From Clostridium mediterraneense (GTDB lineage: Bacteria > Bacillota > Clostridia > Clostridiales > Clostridiaceae): DNA of 64,000 nt. This document shows positions 45,810-56,984 of this stretch, piece after piece. The stretch lies in NCBI RefSeq assembly GCF_900091705.1, contig NZ_LT594785.1, positions 858,119 to 922,118 of the forward strand, given 5' to 3'. The stretch's first letter is position 1. Every line of letters begins with the position of its first letter. The notes under the pieces were generated by a model, which was given only the letters and a program-made list of their open reading frames with translations, was not told the DNA's origin and ran no database searches. A program made the translations under genes and the position numbers.

Positions 45810-47462
45810 ATGATGTTAAATGGTTCAGAAATATTAGTTAGATGTTTAGTTGAACAAGGGGTTGATACTATATTTGGTTACCCAGGTGGTGCAGTACTTA
45901 ATATATATGATGCTCTTTATAAAAATAAGGATAAGATAAATCATATTTTAAGTTGTCATGAGCAAGGTGCAGCACATGCTGCTGATGGTTATGCAAGAGC
46001 AACAGGTAAAGTTGGAGTTTGTCTTGCAACTTCAGGTCCTGGTGCAACTAATCTAGTTACTGGTATTGCAACAGCATACATGGATTCGATACCTTTAGTT
46101 GCTATAACAGGAAATGTGCCAAAAAATTTGCTTGGAAAAGATAGCTTTCAAGAGGTTGATATAGCTGGAATTACAATGCCTATAACTAAGCACAATTATA
46201 TAGTAAAAGATATAAAAGATTTACAAGATGTTATTAGGGAAGCATTTTATATAGCTAAAAAAGGAAGACCAGGTCCAGTTCTTATTGATATAACTAAAGA
46301 TGTTACGGCAGCATATGCAGAATATAATTATAAAAAGCCTAAAGAAATAAAAAGAAGTACAAGATTTATAACAGAAGCTTCTTTAAATAAAGCAGTTGAA
46401 TTTATTAATGAAAGTAAAAGACCTTTTATATTTGCAGGTGGTGGAGTTATAAGTTCTGCTGCTGAAAAAGAATTAAAGGAATTTGCTGAAAAAATAAATG
46501 CCCCTGTTTCATCTTCACTTATGGGACTTAGTGCATATAATGCAGATTCTACATTATTTACTGGAATGATAGGTATGCATGGAACTAAGGCTTCAAATTT
46601 ACTTGCAGTAGAAAGTGATTTGTTTATATGTATTGGGGCAAGATTTAGTGATAGAGTAATTGCTAATAAAAATCATATAAAAGATTGTAAGGTTATTCAT
46701 ATAGATGTAGATCCAGCTGAAATAGATAAAAATATTAAAACAGAAGCTTCTATTATTGGAGATATAAAAGAAGTTTTAATGAGGTTAAATCCAGTTATTG
46801 AAGAAAAAAATAATAAAAAATGGCTTGGAAGAGTTAAAGAATTAAAAAATATAGAGAAAAAAGTTATGGCAGAAAATACTCCGGAAGAGTTATTTGATAT
46901 TTTAAATGATATTACTGATGGTGATGCAATAATAGTTACTGATGTTGGACAACATCAAATGTGGACAGCTCTTAATTATAAATTTAAATACTCTAGAACT
47001 TGTATAACTTCAGGTGGACTTGGAACTATGGGATTTGGAATGGGAGCAGCTATTGGAGCAAAAGTAGCAAAACCAGATAAAAAAGTAATACTTATAACTG
47101 GTGATGGAAGTTTAGGTATGAATTGTAATGAGATACCTACAGCTGTTAAAAATAATTTAGGGATAACAATAATTATTATGAATAATAATACTCTTGGTAT
47201 GGTAAGGCAATGGCAAACTTTATTTTATGAAAAGAGATATTCAGAAACTACACTTAATAGAAAAACAGATTTCTTAAAACTTATAGATAGTTTTGGGGGA
47301 AAAGGTTATAGAGTAGATTATGGTGATGATAGCTATGAAATTTTAAAAGAAGCTATTAATAGTGAAGAGGTTACGTTAGTTGATTATATTATAAATCAGG
47401 ATAAAAAAGTATTTCCAATGGTGGCTCCAGGAGCTCCTATAGCAGATATTATTGAAGAATAA
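45810..47462 (+). CDS. ilvB: Acetolactate synthase large (catalytic) subunit
   Basis: Thiamine-diphosphate and FAD-dependent enzyme making acetolactate and acetohydroxybutyrate. The 550-aa protein has the catalytic Glu segment SCHEQGAAHAADGYARATG, the FAD region, and the ThDP-binding motif GDGSLGMNCNEIPTAVKNN. Its regulatory partner ilvN opens the operon. A 65-bp gap precedes it, the widest in the operon, with no terminator seen. Starts ATGATG; the first ATG is used. Confidence 0.95.
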   Translation: MMLNGSEILVRCLVEQGVDTIFGYPGGAVLNIYDALYKNKDKINHILSCHEQGAAHAADGYARATGKVGVCLATSGPGATNLVTGIATAYMDSIPLVAITGNVPKNLLGKDSFQEVDIAGITMPITKHNYIVKDIKDLQDVIREAFYIAKKGRPGPVLIDITKDVTAAYAEYNYKKPKEIKRSTRFITEASLNKAVEFINESKRPFIFAGGGVISSAAEKELKEFAEKINAPVSSSLMGLSAYNADSTLFTGMIGMHGTKASNLLAVESDLFICIGARFSDRVIANKNHIKDCKVIHIDVDPAEIDKNIKTEASIIGDIKEVLMRLNPVIEEKNNKKWLGRVKELKNIEKKVMAENTPEELFDILNDITDGDAIIVTDVGQHQMWTALNYKFKYSRTCITSGGLGTMGFGMGAAIGAKVAKPDKKVILITGDGSLGMNCNEIPTAVKNNLGITIIIMNNNTLGMVRQWQTLFYEKRYSETTLNRKTDFLKLIDSFGGKGYRVDYGDDSYEILKEAINSEEVTLVDYIINQDKKVFPMVAPGAPIADIIEE

Positions 47463-47489
47463 AGTAGATTAATTAAGGGGGATGATTAT

Positions 47490-49004
47490 ATGAGTAGAAA
47501 AATAAAGATTTTTGATACAACCTTAAGAGATGGGGAACAAACACCTGGAGTTAATCTAAATCTGAAGGAAAAACTTATTATAGCTAAAAGATTAGAAGAA
47601 TTAGGAGTAGATATTATAGAGGCAGGCTTTCCAATGTCATCTAAAGGTGATTTTGAGGCAGTTGAAGCAATTGCAAAAGAAATAAAAAATTCTACTGTAG
47701 CTGCACTTTGTAGAGCAGTTAAAGCTGATATAGATAAAGCTTATGAGGCACTGAAAGAAGCTAGAAAGCCAAGAATTCATATTTTTATTGCAACTTCACC
47801 AATTCATATGAAATATAAATTGAATATGAATAAAGAAGAGGTTTTAAAAAAAGCAATAAATATGGTTAGATATGCGAAAGCTTTATGTGAAGATATTGAA
47901 TTTTCAGCAGAAGATGCTTATAGAAGTGATAAAGAATTTTTAATCGAGCTTTTTGGAAAAGTAATAGAAGCAGGAGCTACAGTTATAAATATTCCTGATA
48001 CAGTTGGATATGCTTTACCAACTGATTATCACAATTTTATAAGTGAAATAATTAAAAATACTCGAGGTGCAGAAAATGTAGATTTTTCAGTTCATTGTCA
48101 TGATGATTTAGGAATGGCAGTTGCAAATTCTTTAAGTGGAGTTGTTGCTGGAGCCACACAAGTAGAATGTGCTATTAATGGCCTTGGTGAAAGAGCAGGT
48201 AATGCAGCTTTAGAAGAAATAGTTATGGCTATAAAAACTAAGGGTAAATCTTTAGGCGTTTATACAGATTTAGATACTACAAAAATTTATAGAACTTCAA
48301 CTTTAGTTTCATCTATAACAGGAGTTTATGTTCAGCCTAATAAAGCAATAGTAGGTAAAAATGCTTTTTCTCATGAATCAGGAATACATCAAGATGGAGT
48401 ATTAAAAGAAAAAACAACTTATGAAATAATTACACCTGAATCTATTGGAAAGATTGAAAATAATAATATAGTTCTTGGTAAGCATTCAGGAAGACATGCT
48501 TTTGATAATTATTTAAGAGGTAATGGAATAGAGTTAGAAAAAGATGCTTTAGATAAAGCGTTTATAGAATTTAAGAAGATGACAGATAAGAAAAAACATA
48601 TAAGCTCAAAAGATATTGATGCAATTATAAATAATAAGTTTAGAGGTATAGAAGAAACTTATAAACTTTTATCATTCCAAGTTTATAGTGGAAATAAGAT
48701 GATATGTACAACAACTGTAGAAATTCAAAAAGGTGATTATATTTTAAGAGAAAGTGCAGTTGGTGATGGTTCAGTAGCATCAGCTTTTAAAGCAGTCGAA
48801 AGAGCTTTAGGAATTGAAATTAAATTAGAAGATTACACAATAAGATCTGTAACAGATGGTGATGATGCATTAGGAGAAGTTGCAGTTAAAATTATTGATA
48901 ATGGTGAAGTATTTACAGGTAGTGCTCTTTCAGGAGATATTATGGAAGCTAGTATAGAGGCGTTAATTAATGCTGTAAATAGAATGATAGATTTTAAAAA
49001 ATAA
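47490..49004 (+). CDS. leuA: 2-isopropylmalate synthase
   Basis: Commits 2-ketoisovalerate to leucine by condensation with acetyl-CoA. The 504-aa protein has the TIM-barrel segments FDTTLRDGEQTPGVN, EAGFPMSSKGDFEAV and HCHDDLGMAVANSLSG, and the C-terminal allosteric domain for leucine feedback. It is a paralogue of cimA in the same operon; the TLRDGEQ and GFPMSS versions mark it as LeuA. Ribosome site AAGGGGG. Confidence 0.94.
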   Translation: MSRKIKIFDTTLRDGEQTPGVNLNLKEKLIIAKRLEELGVDIIEAGFPMSSKGDFEAVEAIAKEIKNSTVAALCRAVKADIDKAYEALKEARKPRIHIFIATSPIHMKYKLNMNKEEVLKKAINMVRYAKALCEDIEFSAEDAYRSDKEFLIELFGKVIEAGATVINIPDTVGYALPTDYHNFISEIIKNTRGAENVDFSVHCHDDLGMAVANSLSGVVAGATQVECAINGLGERAGNAALEEIVMAIKTKGKSLGVYTDLDTTKIYRTSTLVSSITGVYVQPNKAIVGKNAFSHESGIHQDGVLKEKTTYEIITPESIGKIENNNIVLGKHSGRHAFDNYLRGNGIELEKDALDKAFIEFKKMTDKKKHISSKDIDAIINNKFRGIEETYKLLSFQVYSGNKMICTTTVEIQKGDYILRESAVGDGSVASAFKAVERALGIEIKLEDYTIRSVTDGDDALGEVAVKIIDNGEVFTGSALSGDIMEASIEALINAVNRMIDFKK

Positions 49005-49047
49005 TGAAGATAAATAAATTAAGTTTTATTTAAGATAAAAGTAATAA

Positions 49048-50064
<1,017 letters not shown>

Positions 50065-50097
50065 CTATTAACTTAGTTAGATTTTTGTTTTATAATA

Positions 50098-50132
50098 AAA
50101 GAGGGGTTACAAAAAAATTGTAACTCCTTTTT
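50098..50132 (+). terminator. Terminator of the ilv-leu operon
   Basis: 15-bp stem (50098-50112 with 50118-50132; two G-T pairs), 5-nt A loop and T-run, 34 bp after the ilvC stop. Confidence 0.8.
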
Positions 50133-50331
50133 AAGAGTTAAATTTAAAATGTTAAGTATCTCAGGAGTTCTATAAACCTATAAATAAAAATAAATTTTAA
50201 GTATAAAATAAACAAAGTATTTGATATTTTACAAAATAAATAATATAATAAATACTAGCAATGAATGAAATGATATAAAAAATGGAAAATATTATATTTA
50301 TAGGTTAATTTAAACTTTAGGAGTGACAAAA

Positions 50332-51747
50332 ATGGAAAAAAGCTTTTTGATAGTTACAATTATGTTTCCTTTAATTATATTAGCAATGATGGCTTATCAT
50401 TTTGTAATTGGGCTTATAGGAGCCTATAAATTATCAAAAGATAAGGACAAGGATAATAATTTGAGAAATCCAGAAAAAAGTTTTGCACTTATTGTGTCAG
50501 CACATAATGAAGAAATTGTTATAGGTAACCTTGTAGATAGTTTTAATAGACTAGATTATCCAAAAGAATTATATGATGTATTTGTTATAGCAGATAACTG
50601 TACAGATTCAACTGCGGATATTGCTAGAGAGCACGGCGCAAATGTCTATGAGAGATTCAATAAAGATAAAAGAGGTAAAGGTTTTGCCTTAGAATGGATG
50701 TTCAATAAAATTTTCGAAATGGATAAAAATTATGATGCAATTGCTATATTTGATGCAGATAATTTAGTTCATAAAGAATTTTTAACAAGAATGAATTCTA
50801 AAATGTGTGAAGGATATGAAGTGGTTCAATGTTATATAGAAACTAAGAATCCTAAGGATTCATGGGTAACAGAATCTTGTGATATATCACTTGGATCAAC
50901 AGTAAGAAGACTTCAATATGGAAGAAATGCTATAGGTCTTTCAGCACAACTTGGAGGAACAGGATTTGCTTTAAGTACAGATATTTTAAAAGAAATGGGT
51001 TGGGGAGCAACTTGTCTTACAGAGGATTTAGAATTTACATGTAAGTTAGTTCTTAACGGAAAGAAAGTTGGAGTAGCAGATGATGCTATTATCTATGATG
51101 AAAAACCATTAACTTTAAATGATTCATGGAAACAAAGAAAAAGATGGATGCAAGGATTTGCAGATGTTGCAAGTAGATATACTTTAAAACTGTTTAAGAA
51201 AGCAATTAAAGATGGAGATAAGGTTGCATTTGACTGCGCTATGTATGTTTTACAACCATTTATGACAACATTATTATCTATATCTTTAGTAGTTTCAGCA
51301 GCATCAGCAGTATTCATAGCAACACTTAGAGATTTCTTCTCAAATTATGTATTCTATGATGGTCTTTGGGGAATGATTTGCTTATTAGAAATTGGATTTA
51401 TGGCAGTTATGATGATGAAGGATAAAGCAAAAATGGGAAGAACACTTTCTATGATGACAGCTTTCTTAGTAGTAGCTTTCATACAACCATTCTTTGTGGT
51501 AAATCTATCAATACTTGATGATAAAGTAATGCTTACAATGTTTAATCTTGTATATGCAATAGTATTCTTTATGATAAGTGTTAAATTCTTAGGACAAGAA
51601 GTTAAGGATGAAGTTTTAAGATACCTTGGTTCAGCAGTATATGTTTTAACTTGGGTTCCAATAACAATGCAAGGAATTGCAAATAAAGATAATAAAGAGT
51701 GGTCACATACAAAGCATGTAAGACAACTTGGAATATACGAAATGTAA
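50332..51747 (+). CDS. Membrane-bound family 2 glycosyltransferase
   Basis: A 471-aa processive-type GT2 enzyme (BcsA/NodC-like). One N-terminal membrane helix (about 5-29) is followed by a cytoplasmic catalytic domain with IVSAHNEE, IADNCTDST, the metal-binding FDADN, the acceptor motif TEDLEF and the QRKRW motif, then several C-terminal helices. It probably makes or extends a membrane or wall polysaccharide; sugar and product are unknown. ATG 50332 is preferred, with TAGGAGTG as the ribosome site; the in-frame GTG 50323 sits in that site. Confidence 0.88.
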   Translation: MEKSFLIVTIMFPLIILAMMAYHFVIGLIGAYKLSKDKDKDNNLRNPEKSFALIVSAHNEEIVIGNLVDSFNRLDYPKELYDVFVIADNCTDSTADIAREHGANVYERFNKDKRGKGFALEWMFNKIFEMDKNYDAIAIFDADNLVHKEFLTRMNSKMCEGYEVVQCYIETKNPKDSWVTESCDISLGSTVRRLQYGRNAIGLSAQLGGTGFALSTDILKEMGWGATCLTEDLEFTCKLVLNGKKVGVADDAIIYDEKPLTLNDSWKQRKRWMQGFADVASRYTLKLFKKAIKDGDKVAFDCAMYVLQPFMTTLLSISLVVSAASAVFIATLRDFFSNYVFYDGLWGMICLLEIGFMAVMMMKDKAKMGRTLSMMTAFLVVAFIQPFFVVNLSILDDKVMLTMFNLVYAIVFFMISVKFLGQEVKDEVLRYLGSAVYVLTWVPITMQGIANKDNKEWSHTKHVRQLGIYEM

Positions 51748-51780
51748 AAATAGATACCCGATGGGTGTCTATTTTTTTTA
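51746..51780 (+). terminator. Intrinsic terminator
   Basis: 14-bp stem (51746-51759 with 51763-51776, one G-T pair), 3-nt loop and T-run, overlapping the glycosyltransferase stop codon. Confidence 0.8.
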
Positions 51781-51801
51781 TAAAAAAATGAGAACCTATG
51801 T

Positions 51802-51830
51802 TTGACAATAATCTTTAAAAAAATTATACT
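51802..51830 (+). promoter_or_regulatory. Promoter of the parE-parC operon
   Basis: TTGACA (51802-51807), 17-bp spacer, TATACT (51825-51830). A start near 51837 gives a leader of about 260 nt. Confidence 0.65.
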
Positions 51831-51835
51831 AAAAT

Positions 51836-52099
51836 CTAGTGATAAGGGCTATTACTAGCATTTATCATTCTTTTAAATGTTTGATAGATATTAAAATTAA
51901 TTATACATAATAAATAAAAAGTTATAAACTCATAAAGTTATGAGCTTTAGAACTAATGTAACATTATAATAAAAAATATTTATAATAACTTATGTAAAGA
52001 TAAAAATGAATTTAATTTTAGTTTTTGTGTAAATACTAATTATGAGTTTGTTAGTAATTAAAAAGATATAATAAATTATTTGAGCATTGGAGGATAAAA
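51836..52099 (+). other. Long untranslated leader of parE with inverted repeats
   Basis: No credible open frame. Inverted repeats are CTAGT (51836-51840) / ACTAG (51854-51858), GATAA (51841-51845) / TTATC (51862-51866), and the perfect CTCATAA (51929-51935) / TTATGAG (51938-51944). No T-run follows them, so they are not terminators. A regulatory leader is possible. Confidence 0.4.
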
Positions 52100-54046
52100 A
52101 TGGTTAATAAAGCAAGTAATAACTATGATGTAACAGCACTTACTTCACTTGAGAAGTTAGAGCCAGTTAGAGTAAGACCAGGTATGTATATTGGTTCTAC
52201 TGGAACAAAGGGATTACATCACTGTATATGGGAAATATTAGATAATGCAATAGATGAAATATCTAATGGATATGGAACTAAAGCAACAGTTATTTTAAAT
52301 AAAGATAAAAGTGTAACTATTATAGATGATGGTAGAGGAATTCCTACTGGAATGCATCCAACTAAAAAGAAAACTGGAGTTGAGATGGTATTTACAGAAC
52401 TCCATACTGGTGGAAAGTTTAATAATGAAAATTATAAAACTTCTGGAGGCCTTCATGGAGTTGGAGCTGCTGTTGTAAATGCTTTATCAAAATGGTTAGA
52501 AGTTGAAGTAAAACAAAATGGTAATGTTTATAGAGAAAGATTTGAATATGCATATGATAAAGAACTTAAAAAAGATATGCCAGGAACTCCAGTAACTAAT
52601 CTTGATATTATAGGAAAAACTAAAGAAACAGGGACTAAGGTTACTTTCCTACCTGATAATGATATATTCTCAACAAGCGATTTTAAATTTGATGTTATAG
52701 ATGAAAGACTTCAAGAATTAGCATTCCAAAATAAAGGAATGAGACTTGAACTTATAGATAGAAGAAAAGATGAAGAAGTAGTTAAAGAATATTTTTCAGA
52801 AAGAGGACTTTTAGACTTTATTCAATATTTAAATGAAAGTAAGACACCTCTTCATCCAGAACCTATTTTATTTGAAGGTGAAAGAGTAGTAAATGATATT
52901 CAAATGTATGGGGAAGTTTGTTTACAGTTTACAGATTCATCTACTGAAAATATAGCAAGTTATGTTAATAATATACCTACTACAGAAGCAGGAACTCATG
53001 AAACTGGATTTAAAACAGGTATGACTAGAGCATTTAAGGAATGGGCAAAGAAGTTAGGACTTGTTAAAGAAAAGGATAGAGAGTTTGAAGGCGATGATAT
53101 AAGAGAAGGTATGACCGCTATAGTTAGAATTAAGATTACTAATCCTGTATTTGAAGGTCAAACTAAAACTAAGCTTGGAAATAATGAAGCTTATACTATG
53201 ATGAATGATTTAGCTTATACTAGATTTTCAGAATGGATAGAAGATAATAAGAAAATTGCAACTATGGTTATTAACAATGCTTTAGATGCAGCAGCTAGAA
53301 GAGAAAAAATTAAAAAGATTAATGAAGCTGAAAAGAAAAAAATAGGAAAAGGAACAGCTCCACTTGCAGGTAAAGTAGCAGTATGTACTTTAAAAGATAG
53401 CTCTGTTAATGAATTTATAGTAGTTGAGGGAGATTCTGCTGGAGGTTCAGCAAAACAAGCTAGAGATAGAAGATTCCAAACAATAATGCCTTCTAAGGGT
53501 AAGATAATGAATACAGAAAAGCAAAAGCTTGAAAATGTATTAGCTTCAGAAGAGTTAAAGATATTCAATACAGCTATAGGAACAGGTACTCTAGATAATT
53601 ATAATGAAAAAGATTTAAAGTACGATAAGATTATAATTATGAGTGATGCTGATGTTGATGGATATCATATCAGAACTTTATGGATGACATATATTTATAG
53701 ATATATGAGACCTCTTGTAGCAGGAGGACATTTATATCTTGCTCAGCCACCTCTTTATAAAGTATATAAAACTGGGAAAAATGCTAAAACAGAATATGCT
53801 TATACAGATGAAGAATTAGAATCAGTTAAGAAAAAAGTTGGTAAAGGAGCTTTAGTTCAAAGATTTAAAGGACTTGGAGAAATGAATCCAGATCAACTTT
53901 GGGAAACAACTTTAAATCCAGAAACAAGAACATTAATACAAGTTACTATTGAAGATGCTGCTAAAGCTGAAAAAATGGTATCTTTACTTATGGGAGATGT
54001 TGTTGAACCTAGAAAAAAATATATGTACAAGTATGGAGAGTTTTAA
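52100..54046 (+). CDS. parE: Topoisomerase IV subunit B
   Basis: ATPase subunit of a type IIA topoisomerase that unlinks daughter chromosomes. The 648-aa protein has the GHKL ATPase motifs EILDNAIDEISNG, DDGRGIPTG and GGLHGVGAAVVNALS, and the TOPRIM motifs VEGDSAGGSAKQARDR, PSKGKIMN and SDADVDGYHI. It is paired with a ParC-like subunit lacking the gyrase box, which favours topoisomerase IV over gyrase. Length is normal for ParE. Ribosome site TTGGAGG. Confidence 0.88.
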   Translation: MVNKASNNYDVTALTSLEKLEPVRVRPGMYIGSTGTKGLHHCIWEILDNAIDEISNGYGTKATVILNKDKSVTIIDDGRGIPTGMHPTKKKTGVEMVFTELHTGGKFNNENYKTSGGLHGVGAAVVNALSKWLEVEVKQNGNVYRERFEYAYDKELKKDMPGTPVTNLDIIGKTKETGTKVTFLPDNDIFSTSDFKFDVIDERLQELAFQNKGMRLELIDRRKDEEVVKEYFSERGLLDFIQYLNESKTPLHPEPILFEGERVVNDIQMYGEVCLQFTDSSTENIASYVNNIPTTEAGTHETGFKTGMTRAFKEWAKKLGLVKEKDREFEGDDIREGMTAIVRIKITNPVFEGQTKTKLGNNEAYTMMNDLAYTRFSEWIEDNKKIATMVINNALDAAARREKIKKINEAEKKKIGKGTAPLAGKVAVCTLKDSSVNEFIVVEGDSAGGSAKQARDRRFQTIMPSKGKIMNTEKQKLENVLASEELKIFNTAIGTGTLDNYNEKDLKYDKIIIMSDADVDGYHIRTLWMTYIYRYMRPLVAGGHLYLAQPPLYKVYKTGKNAKTEYAYTDEELESVKKKVGKGALVQRFKGLGEMNPDQLWETTLNPETRTLIQVTIEDAAKAEKMVSLLMGDVVEPRKKYMYKYGEF

Positions 54047-54061
54047 TAGGAGGAGAAATAT

Positions 54062-56971
54062 ATGGCAAAGAAAAAATTTATTGTTCCTAGAGATAATAAT
54101 ATAATACAATCACCTTTAGAAGAGGTAATGCCAGAGAATTATTTACCATATGCGGTAGAAGTAGCGAAAGAAAGAGCTTTACCAGATGTTAGAGATGGAT
54201 TAAAGCCTGTTCATAGAAGAATTTTATATGGATCATATATGCTGAAAGCTTTTCCAGATAAACCTTACTATAAATCAGCTAGAATAGTTGGGGACATACT
54301 AGGTAAATATCACCCACATGGTGATACTTCAGTATATGATGCTATGGTAATATTAGCACAAAACTTTAGTACAAGAGCACCACTTATTGATGGGCATGGT
54401 AACTGGGGATCAATTGATGGAGATAGTGCAGCTGCTATGAGATATACAGAAGCAAGACTTGCTCCTATATCAATGGAAATGCTTAGAGATATAGAAAAAG
54501 GTGTTGTAGATATGGTTCCAAACTATTCAGAATCTGAAATGGAACCAAAGGTATTACCAGCTAAATATCCAAATTTATTAGTTAATGGAGCATTTGGTAT
54601 TGCAGTTGGACTTGCAACAAATATTCCACCTCATAATTTAAAAGAAGTTATAGATGGAACACTTGCTTATATAGATAATAATGAAATTACAACAGAAGAA
54701 CTTATGAAATATATTAAAGGACCAGACCTTCCAACAGGTGGAGTTATGATTGGTAAGAAATCATTAAAATCTGCTTATGAAACTGGAGAAGGTAAAGTTA
54801 CTGTAAGAGCTAAAACAGCTATTGAAGAACTTGATAATGGCCGACTTGGAATAGTTATAACAGAATTTCCTTATAGAAAAAATAAGGCTAAGATTTTACA
54901 AACTATTTCAGAGATGACTGCTGATAAAAAACATGCAAAAGTTTTAGATCCTATTATAGATATTAGAGATGAATCAGATAGAACAGGAATAAGAGCAGTT
55001 ATTGAATTTAAAAAAGCAGCAAATAGAGTTACTGTAGATAAAGTTTTAAAATATTTATTTAAAAAGACAGACCTTCAAGGTAATGTAAGTTTTAATATGG
55101 TTGCCCTTGCAGATGGTAAGCCAGAAACAATGGGACTTAAGACTATAATTTATCATTATGTAAATCACCAAAAGGATGTTGTAATAAGAAGAACTAAAAA
55201 AGAACTTGAAGTAGCTGAAAAAAGATTTCATGTTGTTGAAGGCTTCATAAAGCTTTTAGATATCTTAGATGAAGTTATTGCAACAATAAGAGCTTCAAAA
55301 TCTAAGAAAGATGCTCATGAAAACTTAGTTAATAAGTATGAATTTACAACTATTCAAGCTGATGCTATCTTAGAGCTTATGCTTTATAGATTAACAGGAC
55401 TTGAAATTAATGTGTTTAAAAAAGAATATAAAGAATTATTAAAGAAGATAAAGGAATTAAAGAAAATCTTGGCTGATGAAAAAGTTTTACTTTCTGTAAT
55501 TAAGAATGAGCTTATGGAAGTATCAGAAAAATTTGCTGATGAAAGAAGAACAGCTATAGTTGAAGATGATAGCGAAGCAAAGATTGACCTTGAAGAGCTT
55601 ATAATAGCCGAAGATGTAATTGCTACTATCTCAAATGATGGATTTGTTAAGAGAATACCATTAAAAACATATAAGCGTTCAAATGTTGATGAAAATGATA
55701 TTGATTATAGAGAAGGAGATTTCTTAAGATTCTTAATAAGCTCTAATACTAAAGAAACTCTTATGATATTTACTGATAAAGGTAATATGTATAAATTAAA
55801 AGCTTATGATATACCTGAAGGTAAGTGGAAAGATAAGGGTGAAAGAATAGACAGTATTATAAAGAGCTTAGATTTAGAAAAAGAAAAGATAATTTCAATA
55901 GAATCTGTAGATGCTTTAGATCCTAATAAATCATTTAAATTTATAACAGCTAATGGATTAATTAAAAAGACTTCATTAGATAAGCTTGCAACAAGTTATA
56001 CTAAACTTGTAGCTATTAAGCTTAAGGCAGATGATAGTTTAGCTAAGGTATTCTTAGATAATACAGAAAGTGAGCGTAAGTTCTTAAATATTAAGACTTC
56101 AAATGGTATTGAAGCTGTAGTTCAAGAACCAAAACTTGAAATTACAGATAGAAATATTTTAGGTGAAGAATTATGTCCATTAAATTCTGATAATAAGATA
56201 GTAGAAGTAGAAGAAGCTTTAGAATTTGAATATGCAGAGTTTACTTTAGGAATAAATAAAAATGGTAATGTTAAGATTTATCATAAACCATCAAGTGACA
56301 GTTACTTTAAAGTTAAGACAAGTTCATTTGAAGATATACTTGTTTTCTCTAATAAAGGAAATGTATTTAAGTTCCCAGCATTCTTAGTTCAAAGTTTAGA
56401 GCAATTAAAACTTTCTGATTTAGTAGATAATTTTGAATCAGGAGAAGAAATTATAAATATATTCTCAGTAAATGAAGAGTGTTATAATAGAGAAGAGGCC
56501 TATGTTTATCTATATACAAAGAACGGTATAGCTAAAAAGACTAAGCTTCTAGATTATAAAGAAAAGTTTAATAACACTCCTTGTATTAAGTTTAAATCTA
56601 CTGATGATAGTCTTGTATCTGTTGATATAAATGATGGAGAAGAAGTAAGATCAGTTATAGTAACTAGAAAAGGTATGGTAATAAAATTTGATTCTAAGTC
56701 AATAAGCACAATGGGTAAAAATGCTACAGGAGTAACTGCTATAAGTCTTAAAGATGATGAAGTTATATTTGGTAAATGTATAACTGTTATGAATATAGAA
56801 GGACAAGAAGCAGAATATTCTAATTATAAAAAGCTTATACTTGTATCAAAGGAAAAACAAAGAAAAGAAGTTCTTATAGAAGACCTTAAGTTACAAAATA
56901 GAGCAGGTAGAGGAAATAATGTTATAGTTGTAGTTTTAGATGACTATGTAAAGGATGTTTCTATAAAATAA
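54062..56971 (+). CDS. parC: Topoisomerase IV subunit A
   Basis: DNA-cleaving subunit. The 969-aa protein has the winged-helix region PDVRDGLKPVHRRILYG, the quinolone-resistance region HPHGDTSVYDAM, and catalytic Tyr128 (AMRYTEARLAP). A coiled-coil tower follows, then a long C-terminal propeller (about 500-969). The gyrase-specific Q-R-R-G-G-R-G box is not seen, so ParC is favoured over GyrA. It is 15 bp after parE and longer than the 750-830 aa of many ParC proteins. Ribosome site TAGGAGGAG. Confidence 0.87.
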   Translation: MAKKKFIVPRDNNIIQSPLEEVMPENYLPYAVEVAKERALPDVRDGLKPVHRRILYGSYMLKAFPDKPYYKSARIVGDILGKYHPHGDTSVYDAMVILAQNFSTRAPLIDGHGNWGSIDGDSAAAMRYTEARLAPISMEMLRDIEKGVVDMVPNYSESEMEPKVLPAKYPNLLVNGAFGIAVGLATNIPPHNLKEVIDGTLAYIDNNEITTEELMKYIKGPDLPTGGVMIGKKSLKSAYETGEGKVTVRAKTAIEELDNGRLGIVITEFPYRKNKAKILQTISEMTADKKHAKVLDPIIDIRDESDRTGIRAVIEFKKAANRVTVDKVLKYLFKKTDLQGNVSFNMVALADGKPETMGLKTIIYHYVNHQKDVVIRRTKKELEVAEKRFHVVEGFIKLLDILDEVIATIRASKSKKDAHENLVNKYEFTTIQADAILELMLYRLTGLEINVFKKEYKELLKKIKELKKILADEKVLLSVIKNELMEVSEKFADERRTAIVEDDSEAKIDLEELIIAEDVIATISNDGFVKRIPLKTYKRSNVDENDIDYREGDFLRFLISSNTKETLMIFTDKGNMYKLKAYDIPEGKWKDKGERIDSIIKSLDLEKEKIISIESVDALDPNKSFKFITANGLIKKTSLDKLATSYTKLVAIKLKADDSLAKVFLDNTESERKFLNIKTSNGIEAVVQEPKLEITDRNILGEELCPLNSDNKIVEVEEALEFEYAEFTLGINKNGNVKIYHKPSSDSYFKVKTSSFEDILVFSNKGNVFKFPAFLVQSLEQLKLSDLVDNFESGEEIINIFSVNEECYNREEAYVYLYTKNGIAKKTKLLDYKEKFNNTPCIKFKSTDDSLVSVDINDGEEVRSVIVTRKGMVIKFDSKSISTMGKNATGVTAISLKDDEVIFGKCITVMNIEGQEAEYSNYKKLILVSKEKQRKEVLIEDLKLQNRAGRGNNVIVVVLDDYVKDVSIK

Positions 56972-56984
56972 AGGGGGCTTTATT

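Noticed and set aside
53215-53568. 117-codon frame antisense to parE
   Set aside because: It lies opposite conserved TOPRIM coding sequence, has a Ser/Leu/Phe-rich product and no ribosome site.
54062-56971. Calling this gene gyrA
   Set aside because: The gyrase-specific box in the C-terminal domain is not seen and the partner gene is ParE-like; topoisomerase IV is the better call.
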